A stretch of 64,000 bases of DNA from Litorivicinus sp. (GCA_018401755.1 JAGYKJ010000007.1:496001-560000), one strand, 5' to 3'. Positions 32,017-42,677 are shown, counted from the first letter of the stretch. The notes: a model not told the origin generated them from the sequence alone. Numbers and translations are program-made.

Positions 32017-32022
32017 AGTATA
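32017..32022 (-). promoter_or_regulatory. Candidate -10 element for bolA-trhO
   Basis: TATACT on the minus strand, 7 bases before the ATG at 32009. A start would fall at or next to that ATG. The -35 side (TTCAAG at 18 bases) is poor, so this is only a candidate. Confidence 0.3.
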
Positions 32023-32072
32023 CGGGACAAACACGATGAACTTGAAGTCAGGTTGCGATCCCGTGATGCACG

Positions 32073-33146
32073 TCAAGCTGTTCGGTAGGCACCAGAGCGC
32101 ACCCTTTCCCACCATGTCCGATGTGTGAGATACCAATCCACCGTCTTCGCAAGGCCAGACTCAAAACTCTCCTGCGGCATCCACCCCAGCGTCTCCTGCA
32201 TCTTGGTCGCATCGATCGCATAGCGCCGATCATGTCCGGGCCGATCAGTCACAAAGGTGATGAGCTCTCGATGGCTGCCGCACCCTGGGGGTCGCTCAGT
32301 CAATCGCGCATCGAGCAGATCAAGAATTGTCTGCACCACATGTAAGTTCGACTGCTCGTTATGGCCGCCAATATTATAGGTTTCGCCAACAAGGCCGCGG
32401 GTGAGCACACACCACAAAGCACGGGCATGATCGTCAACATAGAGCCAATCACGAATCTGATCGCCCTGCCCGTACACGCCAACAGGCTGCCCCTCGAGTG
32501 CGTTGACGATGGTCAGTGGAATCAGCTTTTCAGGAAAGTGATACGGCCCATAATTATTCGAGCAGTTGGTAATCAGGACTGGCAACCCGTAAGTCCGGTG
32601 CCACGCGCGCACCAGGTGATCAGAACCTGCCTTCGAGGCGGAATACGGTGAGCTGGGCGCATAGGGGGTCGCTTCGGTGAACAATGCCTCAGTCCCCTCG
32701 AGATCGCCATAGACTTCATCAGTGGAAATATGGTGAAACCGAAATAATGCTTGCTGATCAGGTGACAAGGTCATCCAATACGCACGAGCCACCTCCAGCA
32801 AAACCGCTGTTCCCACCACATTGGTCTGAACAAATGCCTGTGGACCCGTAATTGAGCGATCCACATGGCTCTCTGCGGCCAGATGCATCACATGCGTGGG
32901 TTGGAATTCTTGGAACACGGCGTGCATCGCGGACCAGTCAGTGATATCTGCTCGGGTGAAGCAATACATCGGAGAATCAGACACCGAAGCGAGCGACTCT
33001 AAATTGCCAGCATAGGTCAAGGCATCCACGACGCGGACCGTCACCTGCTGAACTTGAATCAGGTGACGCACGACGGCAGAGCCAATAAAACCCGCACCGC
33101 CGGTGACGATCACTCGCATGGGCATGTGATCTGTGGACTGCGTCAT
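32073..33146 (-). CDS. rfbB: dTDP-glucose 4,6-dehydratase
   Basis: Converts dTDP-glucose to dTDP-4-keto-6-deoxyglucose, a precursor of rhamnose and other deoxysugars of surface polysaccharides. The 357-residue extended SDR protein has the NAD motif GGAGFIGS near residue 16, [12 protein letters not shown], the catalytic [11 protein letters not shown] segment and [12 protein letters not shown] (YxxxK). The ATG at 33146 overlaps the nqrM stop as ATGA; ATGs at 33125 and 33119 are alternatives. The other rhamnose genes (rmlA, rmlC, rmlD) are not in this window, and the gene stands alone at the end of the nqr operon. Confidence 0.95.
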   Translation of the reverse strand: MTQSTDHMPMRVIVTGGAGFIGSAVVRHLIQVQQVTVRVVDALTYAGNLESLASVSDSPMYCFTRADITDWSAMHAVFQEFQPTHVMHLAAESHVDRSITGPQAFVQTNVVGTAVLLEVARAYWMTLSPDQQALFRFHHISTDEVYGDLEGTEALFTEATPYAPSSPYSASKAGSDHLVRAWHRTYGLPVLITNCSNNYGPYHFPEKLIPLTIVNALEGQPVGVYGQGDQIRDWLYVDDHARALWCVLTRGLVGETYNIGGHNEQSNLHVVQTILDLLDARLTERPPGCGSHRELITFVTDRPGHDRRYAIDATKMQETLGWMPQESFESGLAKTVDWYLTHRTWWERVRSGAYRTA

Positions 33147-33400
33147 GCCACATTCTTCGACGGCTTCACCCCCGAACGTGCCGCATCACGAATCGGAACA
33201 CTGACCACACTCTTGGCATTGATGGCCTCATCGCACCGATCTGGATCTCCACCGCAGATCGCACACTCACCTTCTTCTCCATTGATGCGGCCAATACCAC
33301 CACAACTCCCAGAGATCGGACGTCTCCCCATCATCACTCCGATCGCCATCAGAGCAATTAAGACTGCAAATACACCGAACACCGTCAAAAATAAGCCCAT
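33143..33400 (-). CDS. nqrM: NqrM, Na+-NQR maturation factor
   Basis: Small membrane protein needed to insert iron between NqrD and NqrE. From the ATG overlapping the apbE stop (TAATG) it has 85 residues: one membrane helix (about 3-24), then four cysteines at 33, 46, 49 and 56 in the pattern SGSCGG and [11 protein letters not shown], as in the family. Its place after apbE in the nqr operon is normal. Confidence 0.95.
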   Translation of the reverse strand: MGLFLTVFGVFAVLIALMAIGVMMGRRPISGSCGGIGRINGEEGECAICGGDPDRCDEAINAKSVVSVPIRDAARSGVKPSKNVA

Positions 33401-34452
33401 TACTGTGCCTCTGATGAAAAATCGCGCATCCATCGTGTCGTTTCACGAACGGAAAGGGTTGTGCCACTGCGCTCAATAAATAGTGCGGCCAATCCCCGCG
33501 CTTCTGCGAATGCAAATCCCTGTTCGGGACCTAATGCGAGCAAGGTTGTGGCCCACCCATCGGCAAGTGTACAGCTGTCTGCCGCCACAGACACCGATGC
33601 AAGTTGATGAGTCACCGGTCGCCCCGTTTTTGGATCGATCGTATGGCTGTAACTGACACCGTCGATTTCACGATAATTTCGATAGTCCCCACTGGTCGCA
33701 ATGGCTTGATCGCTCAGCGTAATAATCCGTTGCACGTCACGTACCCCCTTGGTGGGCTGCTCAATAGCAACCCGCCAACCGCGGCCGTCCTTCTGCCCCA
33801 CGGCACGTAGCTCACCACCAATATCCACCAGAAAGTTATCTAAACCACGGGTGATTAAGTGCTCAGCGATGGCATCCACGCCCGCCCCCTTGGCGATGGC
33901 TGATAGATCAAGCTGCCGTGGTGCGGTCTTCGAAAGCGCCGCGCCCTGCTCAGGTGCTCGAACTGCCAACGCCTGATACCCCACGTCGGCACGCGCAGCA
34001 GCAATTGCTTGATCACTAGGAAGTTGCTCAGCTGTGGCCTCGGGACCAAATCCCCATAAGTTCACCAATGGCCCCACTGTCGGATCAAACGCACCGTCGC
34101 TGAGTACTGCAAATCCGAGGGCTTTTGCGGTCACTTCCGCAAAGCGGTCAGACACAAAAAACCAGGCTCCATCCGCAGGCGCATCATTAAATCTCGAAAT
34201 CTCACTGGTCGGATCGTAAGTCGACATTTCCCGATTGACTGCGGCCAGAATCTCCTCAATCTCAGAGGTCAATGCCGTCGCATCATAGCGCGCGGGTAGA
34301 TTCGCGATTGTGACGGACCAGGTTGTTCCCATGGTCTGACCGCGCAAAGTGTCGAGCACGAGTTGTGGACTGCACGCTGCCAATACCAGCGCCAAACAGC
34401 ACAACGCCGTCCAGTGGACGGCGTTGCGTGCGACAAGTGACCGGTTAGCCAC
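33400..34452 (-). CDS. apbE: FAD:protein FMN transferase ApbE (lipoprotein)
   Basis: Attaches FMN by phosphoester to threonines of NqrB and NqrC. I start it at GTG 34452, which overlaps the nqrF stop by 8 bases and gives 350 residues with a clean lipoprotein signal: positive N-terminus, hydrophobic stretch, and lipobox LAAC with Cys at 27. The upstream in-frame ATG (34488) is inside nqrF. ApbE motifs are [40 protein letters not shown] and [14 protein letters not shown]. Confidence 0.94.
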   Translation of the reverse strand: MANRSLVARNAVHWTALCCLALVLAACSPQLVLDTLRGQTMGTTWSVTIANLPARYDATALTSEIEEILAAVNREMSTYDPTSEISRFNDAPADGAWFFVSDRFAEVTAKALGFAVLSDGAFDPTVGPLVNLWGFGPEATAEQLPSDQAIAAARADVGYQALAVRAPEQGAALSKTAPRQLDLSAIAKGAGVDAIAEHLITRGLDNFLVDIGGELRAVGQKDGRGWRVAIEQPTKGVRDVQRIITLSDQAIATSGDYRNYREIDGVSYSHTIDPKTGRPVTHQLASVSVAADSCTLADGWATTLLALGPEQGFAFAEARGLAALFIERSGTTLSVRETTRWMRDFSSEAQ

Positions 34453-35677
34453 CAAAATCGTCCAGCAGAATATTGTCGTCCTCAACACCCAAATCCTTCA
34501 GCATCTTGACGCACGACATATTCATCATCGGTGGCCCGCACATGTAATATTCACAGTCTTCGGGCGCCGGGTGATCTTTGAGATAATTCTCCAACACCAC
34601 GTTGTGAATAAACCCAGTCTTGCCAGTCCATTGATCTTCGGGTTGTGGATCAGATAATGCGAGATGCCACTCAAAATTCGGATTTTCGGCTGCCAACTGA
34701 TCGTATTCTTCGGCGTAGAAGACCTCACGCAACGACCGGGCACCATACCAAAACGAGATCTTCCGTGTTGATTTGAGACGCTTTAACTGATCAAAGATAT
34801 GCGAACGCATGGGTGCCATGCCCGCACCTCCGCCGATGAAAATCATCTCGTTATCCGTATCCTTGGCGAAGAACTCACCGAACGGACCAAATGCCGCAAT
34901 CTTGTCGCCTGGTTTTAGACTAAACACATAGGAACTCATCTGACCCGGCGGGTGCTTGCTGCCCGGCGGTGGAGTTGCAACGCGGATATTGAACTTCACA
35001 ATCCCCTTCTCTTCGGGGTAGTTGGCCATGGAATAGGCCCGAATAATGGTCTCGTCCACCTTTGACTCAAGATTAAAGAAGCCAAAACGCTCCCAGTCCC
35101 CGCGATATTCCGGCTCAATCTCAAAGTCTTTAAACTGTACATGATGCGGTGGCACTTCCAGTTGGACATAACCGCCTGCGCGGAAATCCACGTTCTCGCC
35201 TTCGGGCAACTTAAGGGTCAGTTCTTTGATAAACGTTGCCACATTCGGATTCGAAATAACCTCGCATTCCCAACGCTTGACGCCGAACAACTCGGGCTCC
35301 ACTTCAATCGCCATATCCTGCTTGACGGCGACCTGACATGACAGGCGCCATCCCTCCTTGACTTGCCCCTTGGTAAAGTGAGAAGCCTCTGTCGGCAGGA
35401 TGTCGCCTCCACCGGATTCGATGACGCATTTGCATTGGGCGCAGGACCCGCCGCCGCCACATGCAGACGCCAAGAATATGCCTTGATCAGCCAAGGTATT
35501 CAGAAGCTTGCCACCGGCAGGCACAGTGATCGATTTACTCGGGTCGTGGTTAATGGTGATTCTGACACTACCGGTTGACACCAGTTTTGACCGAGCCATG
35601 AGGATGACCGCCACCAAGCCGATCACAATGACGGTAAACATCACCACACCCAGCGTGACGACATTTAAGTTTTCCAT
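34445..35677 (-). CDS. nqrF: Na+-NQR subunit F
   Basis: Entry subunit of the sodium-pumping NADH:quinone reductase; it oxidises NADH through FAD and a 2Fe-2S centre. The 410-residue protein has one N-terminal membrane helix, a ferredoxin domain with the cluster motif [12 protein letters not shown], and a ferredoxin-reductase-type FAD/NAD domain ([34 protein letters not shown]). Confidence 0.97.
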   Translation of the reverse strand: MENLNVVTLGVVMFTVIVIGLVAVILMARSKLVSTGSVRITINHDPSKSITVPAGGKLLNTLADQGIFLASACGGGGSCAQCKCVIESGGGDILPTEASHFTKGQVKEGWRLSCQVAVKQDMAIEVEPELFGVKRWECEVISNPNVATFIKELTLKLPEGENVDFRAGGYVQLEVPPHHVQFKDFEIEPEYRGDWERFGFFNLESKVDETIIRAYSMANYPEEKGIVKFNIRVATPPPGSKHPPGQMSSYVFSLKPGDKIAAFGPFGEFFAKDTDNEMIFIGGGAGMAPMRSHIFDQLKRLKSTRKISFWYGARSLREVFYAEEYDQLAAENPNFEWHLALSDPQPEDQWTGKTGFIHNVVLENYLKDHPAPEDCEYYMCGPPMMNMSCVKMLKDLGVEDDNILLDDFGG

Positions 35678-35686
35678 AGGAACTCC

Positions 35687-36301
35687 TTACAGTGAAACGC
35701 CAGAAAATGACATGAAGCCCAAGGACATCAGTCCAACCGTGATAAAGGTAATCCCTAACCCCTTGAGCCCTTCAGGTACATCTGAATACTTGAGCTTCTC
35801 ACGGACTCCCGCGAGGGCTGTGATCGCCAACGCCCAGCCGACGCCAGCGCCAAGTCCGTACACAAGTGACTCGCCAAACGTATAATCCCGCTCAACCATA
35901 AACAATGATGCGCCGAGAATCGCACAGTTCACTGTAATCAAGGGCAGAAAGACACCCAGAGCGTTGTACAAGGCTGGCACATACTTATCGAGGAACATCT
36001 CCAGTATTTGCACCAAGGCGGCAATAACTCCGATGTAGGACAACAACCCCAAGAAACGTAAATCCACGTCACCCAAGGCAGGCGAAATCCAGGTCAGTGC
36101 GCCTTCCTTCAACAATCCATTCAAGATCAGGTTATTGACTGGCACCGTGATGGTCAGGACCACCACCACAGCAATCCCCAATCCCACTGCCGTTTTGATA
36201 TTTTTTGAAAGCGCAAGAAACGTACACATTCCAAGGAAGAACGCGAGCGCCATATTCTCGACAAAGACAGCTTTCACAAAGAGGCTAATGTAATGCTCCA
36301 T
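35687..36301 (-). CDS. nqrE: Na+-NQR subunit E
   Basis: Six-helix membrane subunit paired with NqrD; the two bind an iron centre between them in the membrane. Length is 204 residues. Key cysteines are Cys26 ([10 protein letters not shown]) and the one in [11 protein letters not shown]. It follows nqrD by one base and precedes nqrF by 9. Confidence 0.96.
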   Translation of the reverse strand: MEHYISLFVKAVFVENMALAFFLGMCTFLALSKNIKTAVGLGIAVVVVLTITVPVNNLILNGLLKEGALTWISPALGDVDLRFLGLLSYIGVIAALVQILEMFLDKYVPALYNALGVFLPLITVNCAILGASLFMVERDYTFGESLVYGLGAGVGWALAITALAGVREKLKYSDVPEGLKGLGITFITVGLMSLGFMSFSGVSL

Positions 36302-36302
36302 G

Positions 36303-36962
36303 TCAAGCCTCCTTCAGCTTCGTATTGGGCGCGATCTTGAACTCGTCCTTTTCAACCTGCGCGGTTTTCCAGGCGCGTACGCCCCAGATCAAGAATCCAA
36401 TAATAAAGAAAGCCGATGGCGGCAATAGCATCAGCCCGTTGGTGTAGTACCAGCCACCCTCGGTGACTTTGGACAAGATTTCGATGCCAAACACAGACCC
36501 AGATCCAAACAGCTCCCGGATGAATCCAACGATCATCAGGATGGCGCCATAGCCTAGACCGTTTCCGATGCCATCGATGAAGGAGTCCACTGCACCATTT
36601 TTCATCGCAAAGGCTTCGGCTCGCCCCATCACGATGCAGTTCGTGATGATTAATCCAACGAAGACGGAGAGCTGCTTCGAGATTTCATAGGCATAGGCCT
36701 TCAGAATCTGGTCGACCACGATGACCAAGGAGGCAATGATGGTCATCTGCACGATGATTCGAATTGAGCTGGGAATCTGTGACCGAATCATCGCCACAAA
36801 CATGCTGGAAAATGCAGTGACGACGATCACGGCAAGCGACATCACCAGCGCGACTGCCATGCTTGAGGTGACGGCCAACGCCGAACAAATGCCCAGTACT
36901 TGTAGCGCAATCGGGTTGTTGTTGACGACCGGGTCAAACAATAGTTCTTTGGTCTTCGCCAT
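36303..36962 (-). CDS. nqrD: Na+-NQR subunit D
   Basis: Membrane subunit, 219 residues, homologous to NqrE in inverted orientation. Iron-ligand cysteines are Cys26 ([10 protein letters not shown]) and that in [13 protein letters not shown]. The start ATG overlaps the nqrC stop (TGATG). Confidence 0.96.
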   Translation of the reverse strand: MAKTKELLFDPVVNNNPIALQVLGICSALAVTSSMAVALVMSLAVIVVTAFSSMFVAMIRSQIPSSIRIIVQMTIIASLVIVVDQILKAYAYEISKQLSVFVGLIITNCIVMGRAEAFAMKNGAVDSFIDGIGNGLGYGAILMIVGFIRELFGSGSVFGIEILSKVTEGGWYYTNGLMLLPPSAFFIIGFLIWGVRAWKTAQVEKDEFKIAPNTKLKEA

Positions 36963-37726
36963 CAGATCCGTCCTTGCTTTACATTATCCAAAAAGGGCTT
37001 AAACCCTGAGTCGGACAACCAAAATTTGAGAAGATTATCCACGCCTCGTGAGGTCAGAGTCGCGCCCGAGAGTGCATCCACACCATATGCATCTGAGCGA
37101 TCAGCACCTCCCTTGACCAGACGAATGGCAACGCCATCGGCGTCATAGACTTGTTTGCCAGGCCACTGCGACTTCCAGTTTGGGTTATCAACCTCTCCGC
37201 CGAGTCCAGGAGTCTCTGCATGTTCATAAAAACCAAGCCCGGCAACAGTATTTCCGTCACCCTCCAAGGCCATAAATCCATACAACGTCGACCACAGGCC
37301 ATAGCCATGAATTGGAAGAATAATCTTGTCGATCTGCCCTTCCGTCTCCACGAGATAGACTTTAGCGATCCGTGACTGACGTTTAATTGATGCAATATCC
37401 TCCGCTGAGCTCAATACACGCGCAAACTCCGGGTCTTTCGCTGCGCGGCGCTGGTCAAAAGCCTCGGCATCCAGTTCCGCAACGAACGCCCCAGTTTCAA
37501 GATCGACCAATCGACTAGAGATCTGTTGGAACTGTGATTGAATTGACTGGGTCGGATCATACATGCCCGCCGCCGCCAAGATATTCATCTGCATGTTGGC
37601 CTTTTCATTGACTGCTTGAACTGGTCTTAAGACGACCGCAGCCGCGCTGACCACGACAGAGCAGACAAGACAGAGAACCAGCGCAACGGTGACGGTTTTT
37701 TTAACTGATTCATTATTGGACGACAC
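36962..37726 (-). CDS. nqrC: Na+-NQR subunit C
   Basis: Carries a covalently bound FMN on the periplasmic side. GTG 37726 overlaps the nqrB 3' end by 14 bases and gives [19 protein letters not shown], the usual NqrC start; the frame opens 39 bases earlier. The protein has 254 residues with one N-terminal helix and the flavinylation motif SGAT in [15 protein letters not shown] near residue 225, the target of ApbE encoded in the same operon. Confidence 0.96.
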   Translation of the reverse strand: MSSNNESVKKTVTVALVLCLVCSVVVSAAAVVLRPVQAVNEKANMQMNILAAAGMYDPTQSIQSQFQQISSRLVDLETGAFVAELDAEAFDQRRAAKDPEFARVLSSAEDIASIKRQSRIAKVYLVETEGQIDKIILPIHGYGLWSTLYGFMALEGDGNTVAGLGFYEHAETPGLGGEVDNPNWKSQWPGKQVYDADGVAIRLVKGGADRSDAYGVDALSGATLTSRGVDNLLKFWLSDSGFKPFLDNVKQGRI

Positions 37727-38945
37727 TGCGCAACTCCCTCCGTTTGATGTTGGCCTGCACGACAAAATTATCGATCAGCGGTGCAAACAGGTTCGCAAAC
37801 AAGATAGCCAGCATAATGCCCTCTGGGAACGCAGGGTTTACCACGCGAATCAAGACCGCCATCAGGCCAATCAAGCCTCCATACCAATACTTGCCGGCAT
37901 TCGTCATGGATGCAGAGACCGGATCCGTGGCCATGAAAAACATGCCGAACGCGAATCCACCAACGACCAAGTGCCAATACCAGGGAACATTGAACATGGG
38001 GTTGGTCTCAGAGCCGATCAGATTAAAGAGCAATGATGTTGCGACCATGCCCAGAAACACGCCCAATACGATCCGCCAGCTCGCAATGCCCTGAATCAGC
38101 AATACCGCACCACCAAGTGCGATGGCGAGCGTCGAAATCTCCCCAATGGAACCTGGAACATTGCCAATAAATGCATTCATCCATGTGAATTCAGAAACCA
38201 CCTGATTGGCGGTTGCAAGCGCTTCAACACCGCCTTGCGCCATCAAAGACAGTGCTGTGGCGCCTGTGTAGCCATCGGCCGCGACCCAAACGGCATCTCC
38301 GGAGATCTGTGCTGGATATGCAAAATACAAAAATGCCCGCCCTGTCAACGCGGGATTTAGGAAGTTCTTGCCAGTTCCACCAAATACCTCTTTACCCACG
38401 ACAACACCGAAGGTGATGCCAAGAGCTGCCTGCCACAGAGGCAGGTCTGGAGGGCAGGTGAGTGAAAATAAGACCGATGTGACAAAGAAGCCTTCGTTCA
38501 CCTCATGCTTTCGGACCGACGCGAATAAGACCTCCCAAAACCCGCCAACAAGAAACACCGTCAGGTAAATCGGAAGAAAGTGACCAAATCCATACACCAT
38601 GAAGGTCCAGAGTCCTGGTGCCTCCCAATAGTTGGCTCCAGCAAACAAACTGATGAGCGCGCCTTGTAGGCCGGCAGGCGCCAATGCCCCTGCGTTAATC
38701 GCTTCAATCGCGTTCTGCCCAAGGAAGTAAGCGCCCACAAACATCGCTGGAAATGTGCATAACCACACCGTGATCATAATGCGCTTTAGATCGATACCGT
38801 CCCGCACATGCGCCGTGGTTTGGGTCGTCGTTCCCGGCGCATAGAAAATCGTATCGACAGCTTCATAGAGCGCATAAAAATTTTCGTATTTGCCACCGGG
38901 ATGAAAACTCGGCTCCATCCGATCCAATAAGGCACGTAATGACAT
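37713..38945 (-). CDS. nqrB: Na+-NQR subunit B
   Basis: Largest membrane subunit, with covalent FMN and riboflavin and a main part of the sodium path. The 410-residue protein has about ten membrane segments; the flavinylation site is in [10 protein letters not shown]. It lies 3 bases after nqrA. Confidence 0.97.
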   Translation of the reverse strand: MSLRALLDRMEPSFHPGGKYENFYALYEAVDTIFYAPGTTTQTTAHVRDGIDLKRIMITVWLCTFPAMFVGAYFLGQNAIEAINAGALAPAGLQGALISLFAGANYWEAPGLWTFMVYGFGHFLPIYLTVFLVGGFWEVLFASVRKHEVNEGFFVTSVLFSLTCPPDLPLWQAALGITFGVVVGKEVFGGTGKNFLNPALTGRAFLYFAYPAQISGDAVWVAADGYTGATALSLMAQGGVEALATANQVVSEFTWMNAFIGNVPGSIGEISTLAIALGGAVLLIQGIASWRIVLGVFLGMVATSLLFNLIGSETNPMFNVPWYWHLVVGGFAFGMFFMATDPVSASMTNAGKYWYGGLIGLMAVLIRVVNPAFPEGIMLAILFANLFAPLIDNFVVQANIKRRELRSVVQ

Positions 38946-38948
38946 CGA

Positions 38949-40280
38949 TTACCCCTCAATTTCTATGGTGGTGAGATTATCCCGAAGAATCGGACCATAT
39001 TCATACTTACCCGGACAGACATAGGTGCAAAGCGCAAGATCTTCTTCGCCAAGCTCGAGAGCACCCAGCTTAATCGCCATATCTGTGTCTCCAACGATCA
39101 AAGCTCTCAATAACTGCGTGGGCAGGATATCCAGCGGCATGACTTTCTCATACGCCCCCACGGGAACCATCGCGCGCGGCGATCCATTGGTGTTGGTTGT
39201 GTAGCTCAAGGTCTTTTTTGGGAACAGCTTTGACAGATAGATACCCATGACGGAATGTTTGTCCATGCCAGGACTCAACCACCCAAATGGAATCCGAGCG
39301 GTACCCTCTTCCAAGCACGACACCTGCAGATGATATCGTCCAAGATATCCGTTAATTCCCGAGCCAGTCCGACCACCTAAAATCGAGCCAGACACAATCC
39401 GCTGGCTACCATCCATCAATTGGTGCGCAGTGATCTCGTCAAGGCGAGCACCGATCCGTGTCACGATCAGGCGAGGATCAATCACTGATGGCCCGGCCAA
39501 CGCGATAATCCGATCCACGAAATGCTGCCCGTCCTTAAACATGACACCCATGGCGATGACATCCTGTGCATTTAAATGCCACACCTCTTTGCCTTCGCCA
39601 ATCGGATCAAGATGGTGAATATGTGTACCGACCAAGCCAGCTGGGTGTGGGCCAGCAAACTCGGTCACCTGGACGGAGCCAGTTGGCACTTTCGCCCCTG
39701 TCGCAGTACATACATGAACCGGTCCATCTGTAAGTCGACCCAAGGCCTCTAGCCCGACGATAAAGGCGTCAGGGTGACGCGAGATCGCCACTGTGGGATC
39801 CCCTGCTAATGGGTGTGTGTCCATCGCATTCACGAAAATGGAATGTGGCGTGCTGGTGATCGCTGGGATCTTGTCAAATGGGCGCTTTCGAATGGCTGTC
39901 CATAATCCTGATTCGACCAAACGTGCGACAACAGCATCTCGGGGTGCGGATCCAACGTCAGCCACAGGTGGATACGATACCGACTCCTCCGATGCATCTA
40001 GCTCGATCACGAGAGATTGAAAGACACGCCGTTCGCCACGGTGAATCGCAGTCACAGTTCCGGCACCCGGGGCGGTGAATACCACCCCTTCATTTTTCTT
40101 GTCGGTAAAGACAGGTTGCCCAAGTTTGACCCGCTCGCCCTCGCGTACCAACATCGTGGGCTTCATGCCCGGATAGTCACTCCCCAACAGAGCAACTGAA
40201 CGGGCCAACGGCGCCTCTCCCAGCTGCTGGCGAGGAGATCCTTTAATGGGCAAATCCAGCCCGGTTTTGATTTCGATCAT
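38949..40280 (-). CDS. nqrA: Na+-NQR subunit A
   Basis: Cytoplasmic peripheral subunit associated with ubiquinone binding. Length is 443 residues, as usual. The N-terminus MIEIKTGLDLPIKGSPRQ and PGMKPTMLVREGERVKLGQ are typical. It is the first gene of nqrABCDEF-apbE-nqrM-rfbB, with a -10-like TATAAT about 90 bases upstream. Confidence 0.97.
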   Translation of the reverse strand: MIEIKTGLDLPIKGSPRQQLGEAPLARSVALLGSDYPGMKPTMLVREGERVKLGQPVFTDKKNEGVVFTAPGAGTVTAIHRGERRVFQSLVIELDASEESVSYPPVADVGSAPRDAVVARLVESGLWTAIRKRPFDKIPAITSTPHSIFVNAMDTHPLAGDPTVAISRHPDAFIVGLEALGRLTDGPVHVCTATGAKVPTGSVQVTEFAGPHPAGLVGTHIHHLDPIGEGKEVWHLNAQDVIAMGVMFKDGQHFVDRIIALAGPSVIDPRLIVTRIGARLDEITAHQLMDGSQRIVSGSILGGRTGSGINGYLGRYHLQVSCLEEGTARIPFGWLSPGMDKHSVMGIYLSKLFPKKTLSYTTNTNGSPRAMVPVGAYEKVMPLDILPTQLLRALIVGDTDMAIKLGALELGEEDLALCTYVCPGKYEYGPILRDNLTTIEIEG

Positions 40281-40366
40281 TCAATCCCTACCGTGGTCGA
40301 TTTCGTTTGAGTGCCAACTCGTTTCAAACTTAATGGCATAAAAACGTGTATTTGTTGCGGCGTCTG

Positions 40367-40372
40367 ATTATA
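40367..40372 (-). promoter_or_regulatory. Candidate -10 element of the nqr operon
   Basis: A perfect TATAAT on the minus strand in the 271-base gap upstream of nqrA. No good -35 stands at 16-18 bases, so an activator or another start may be involved. I see nothing else in this gap, including no promoter I trust for the divergent DUF3800 gene. Confidence 0.35.
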
Positions 40373-40551
40373 AGAAGGTCGGCTTCAATGTGCTAGGCCC
40401 GAACCCAAATACTTCGACATATTTCGCAGGTGCATCATAACAAAATTGGGTCTTTTGTCCCTCATTCCCGTCAGTCAAATCCTCACTCGACGGACAACCT
40501 CGAAAAATCGACCTACTCTCACGACACCCCATAGGACACGAGCGAGCTGAT

Positions 40552-41463
40552 ATGGTGTATTTAGGCACTCATCCCGATGATCGAGTAATACGCACATCAC
40601 CCTCCATTGATGTGTCGGAAACCCCCTCCCAACACTTACATGACTACGGGGAGTTTGGCGACTACGTCATCTTTGTGGATGAATCCGGAGATGCATGTCT
40701 TGATCCGATTTCAACCCACTTTCCAATTCTGAATGTGAGCTTCTGTCTGATTCGGAAAGATCACTATATTGACATGATCGTTCCTACACTTCAGGCGCTG
40801 AAATATCGATACTTTGGGCATGACCAAGTGATCTTGCATGAGCGCGAAATGCGCCAGGGTCGAGATGCATTCGAGCGAATTCATCAGACCTCGAGTGTCC
40901 GCGATACCTTTCATGCTGACGTCCAACGATGGGTCGCTGAATCTCCATTTCACATCGTATCGGCAACTGTGCATAAGGAACGGCTGGTTGAGCGCTACAA
41001 ACACCCCTTTGATCCTTACCATATCGCGATGCGGTTTTGCTTGGAGCGCACTAAAGATTTTCTCATGCGTCACAATCAGCAAGGTCGGGTGACACAAATC
41101 GTATTTGAAAGTCGAGGAAAAAAGGCGGATCGCGCGACAGATGAGGAGTTCGCACGGGTCTTGGCGTCGGAGCAGCCATGGGGTTACCGCACCACCGATT
41201 TCTCAGGAACCCCGTTAGAGGCACTCTTTATCAGCAAACAAGCCAACGTGGCTGGACATCAACTGGCAGACCAAATTGCGCGCCCCTTGGCACTTCAAGT
41301 CTTAAAGCCGGACCGCCCGAGTCATTTGATGCCATGCATCACCCGTAAGCTACTCGCGCAAGTTGAGTTTCCCAAGCGCCATCCGCCATCCGATCTCAAG
41401 CAGCTCCCGAATGCCTGGCAACGCGCGATGCAACGCGACCCGACGACGAGACGCTCCGCCTAG
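40552..41463 (+). CDS. DUF3800-family protein
   Basis: 303 residues with the family hallmark FVDESGD near residue 41 and further conserved acidic residues (VFESRGKKADRATDEEF, HQLADQIA near the C-terminus). DUF3800 proteins are predicted RNase H-fold nucleases or related enzymes and are often scattered in accessory DNA, near phage or defence genes; no function is established. Here it is a single gene on the opposite strand between nqr and the polysaccharide locus, with no partner gene, so its presence suggests an isolated insertion. The ATG at 40552 has no strong ribosome site, and the start is uncertain; the conserved part begins near DYVIFVDESGD. Confidence 0.8.
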   Translation: MVYLGTHPDDRVIRTSPSIDVSETPSQHLHDYGEFGDYVIFVDESGDACLDPISTHFPILNVSFCLIRKDHYIDMIVPTLQALKYRYFGHDQVILHEREMRQGRDAFERIHQTSSVRDTFHADVQRWVAESPFHIVSATVHKERLVERYKHPFDPYHIAMRFCLERTKDFLMRHNQQGRVTQIVFESRGKKADRATDEEFARVLASEQPWGYRTTDFSGTPLEALFISKQANVAGHQLADQIARPLALQVLKPDRPSHLMPCITRKLLAQVEFPKRHPPSDLKQLPNAWQRAMQRDPTTRRSA

Positions 41464-41472
41464 TTGCGGAGC
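41453..41472. terminator. Hairpin at the convergent DUF3800 and VanZ-like stops
   Basis: GCTCCGC, 6 bases, GCGGAGC form a perfect 7-bp GC-rich inverted repeat over the shared CTAG of both stop codons. It has no T-run on either side. I read it as a possible bidirectional terminator. Confidence 0.4.
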
Positions 41473-41810
41473 CTCTGCATGACCATGCCGAGAATGCATC
41501 CGATCACGATTCCGGCTCCATTTGCCAACACATCAGAAAACGAACCGACACGACCAACGTGAGGCTGTATGAGCTCCAACGCAGACCCCAGAGTCATGAG
41601 ACCACCGATGATCCAGACCAGGGGATAGACACGACGGATCACGAGCACGCAGGCGACACAGGCATAACTCAGGGCGTGGCCGCCCCAATTTCCGGTTCCT
41701 ACAATCACAGGTGGTGGGATCAGTAATGCGCCGCTGGTAAACACGACTCCAATGACGATGGGCCACACCCATCGCTCGGTTCGTTGCGTCAAGCGTCGCC
41801 CAGGAAACAT
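41460..41810 (-). CDS. VanZ-like membrane protein
   Basis: 116 residues with four hydrophobic segments and the VanZ-family pattern: HALSYACVACVL in an early helix, then SALELIQPHVGRVGSFSDVLANGAGIVIGCILG, where the E-Q and DxxxNxxG residues are conserved (given here as ELIQP and SDVLANGAG). VanZ-like proteins often lie at the ends of polysaccharide loci; their role is unknown. It is 6 bases after a glycosyltransferase gene and probably the last gene of that operon. Confidence 0.85.
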   Translation of the reverse strand: MFPGRRLTQRTERWVWPIVIGVVFTSGALLIPPPVIVGTGNWGGHALSYACVACVLVIRRVYPLVWIIGGLMTLGSALELIQPHVGRVGSFSDVLANGAGIVIGCILGMVMQRLRN

Positions 41811-41816
41811 GCAGGT

Positions 41817-42677
41817 TTACTCCAGATCGACATAATGTTTTTTACTTATCTCAATCCCCAGGGTCTGCTCGAGCCAAAATCGAATTCGGTTTCTGCGATC
41901 ACGCGTTGAGAGTGCATACCTTGGATCCTGTACAAATACGTGTTCAGCATGCTCGGCAAGCCAATCCTGCATCAAAGCAGGATGCGTTCCTGTAAACGGT
42001 CGGAGCTCCGCGGTATCAATATGACCATAGCCCGGAAAGTCTTGATGTGCATGCCCCCAATATTTCCCAACCTGTTTGAGCTTCTCGGCCATGTGCTGCA
42101 CTTTTCGGCAATGCCCGTAATGGTAGATCGCCCCGCCTGCATGGCGCGCTTTGGGGTATCGCCCAATCTTATTCTTATCCATGACAACGAAAAATAATCC
42201 ATCAGGCGCAATGCTTCGGATCGAGTTACGAATGATCCGTGGCGCACGCCGATATCCAGCAATCCCAACCTGATCCGGTGTCCCATAAAAGTGAAAGAAG
42301 TCAAAATACAGCGCCTCAACCTCAGGTGCCTTGAGATAACGTCGCATGGTGGCTTCAATCGATTCCAATTCATTTTCATGTAGCACTTCATCCGCTTCGA
42401 GATAAAACGCCCAGTCACCCGAACAATTGTATTGGGCAATCATTTTCTGTTGTCCGTACACAAACCCCCGATCCTGCATGGCCTCGTTCCATTGGGTTGG
42501 AATAATTCGGATTTTTGCATCACCGATCGCTTCCACGCGTGCGAGGGTGTCGTCCTGACCATCGCCCACTGCAATCACGAATTCATCGACCAACGGCAAA
42601 AGTGATCGGATACTTTCTTCGAATGGATAGCCATTCATTACGGCATGACGGAGGAACGTAAAACCAGAGACTTTCAT
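41817..42677 (-). CDS. Family 2 glycosyltransferase
   Basis: 286 residues. The GT-A-type N-terminus is recognisable in LPLVDEFVIAVGDGQDDTLA and WAFYLEADEVLHENELE, where EADE sits at the metal/nucleotide position. The family is often found in LPS and capsule loci. The donor and acceptor sugars cannot be read from the sequence. The start overlaps the next gene upstream by 4 bases (ATGA), in one operon with manC. Confidence 0.85.
   Translation of the reverse strand: MKVSGFTFLRHAVMNGYPFEESIRSLLPLVDEFVIAVGDGQDDTLARVEAIGDAKIRIIPTQWNEAMQDRGFVYGQQKMIAQYNCSGDWAFYLEADEVLHENELESIEATMRRYLKAPEVEALYFDFFHFYGTPDQVGIAGYRRAPRIIRNSIRSIAPDGLFFVVMDKNKIGRYPKARHAGGAIYHYGHCRKVQHMAEKLKQVGKYWGHAHQDFPGYGHIDTAELRPFTGTHPALMQDWLAEHAEHVFVQDPRYALSTRDRRNRIRFWLEQTLGIEISKKHYVDLE

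Noticed and set aside
40281-40551. A small gene or RNA in the nqrA-DUF3800 gap
   Set aside because: No reading frame with a ribosome site and no convincing RNA structure was seen; only a TATAAT candidate remains.
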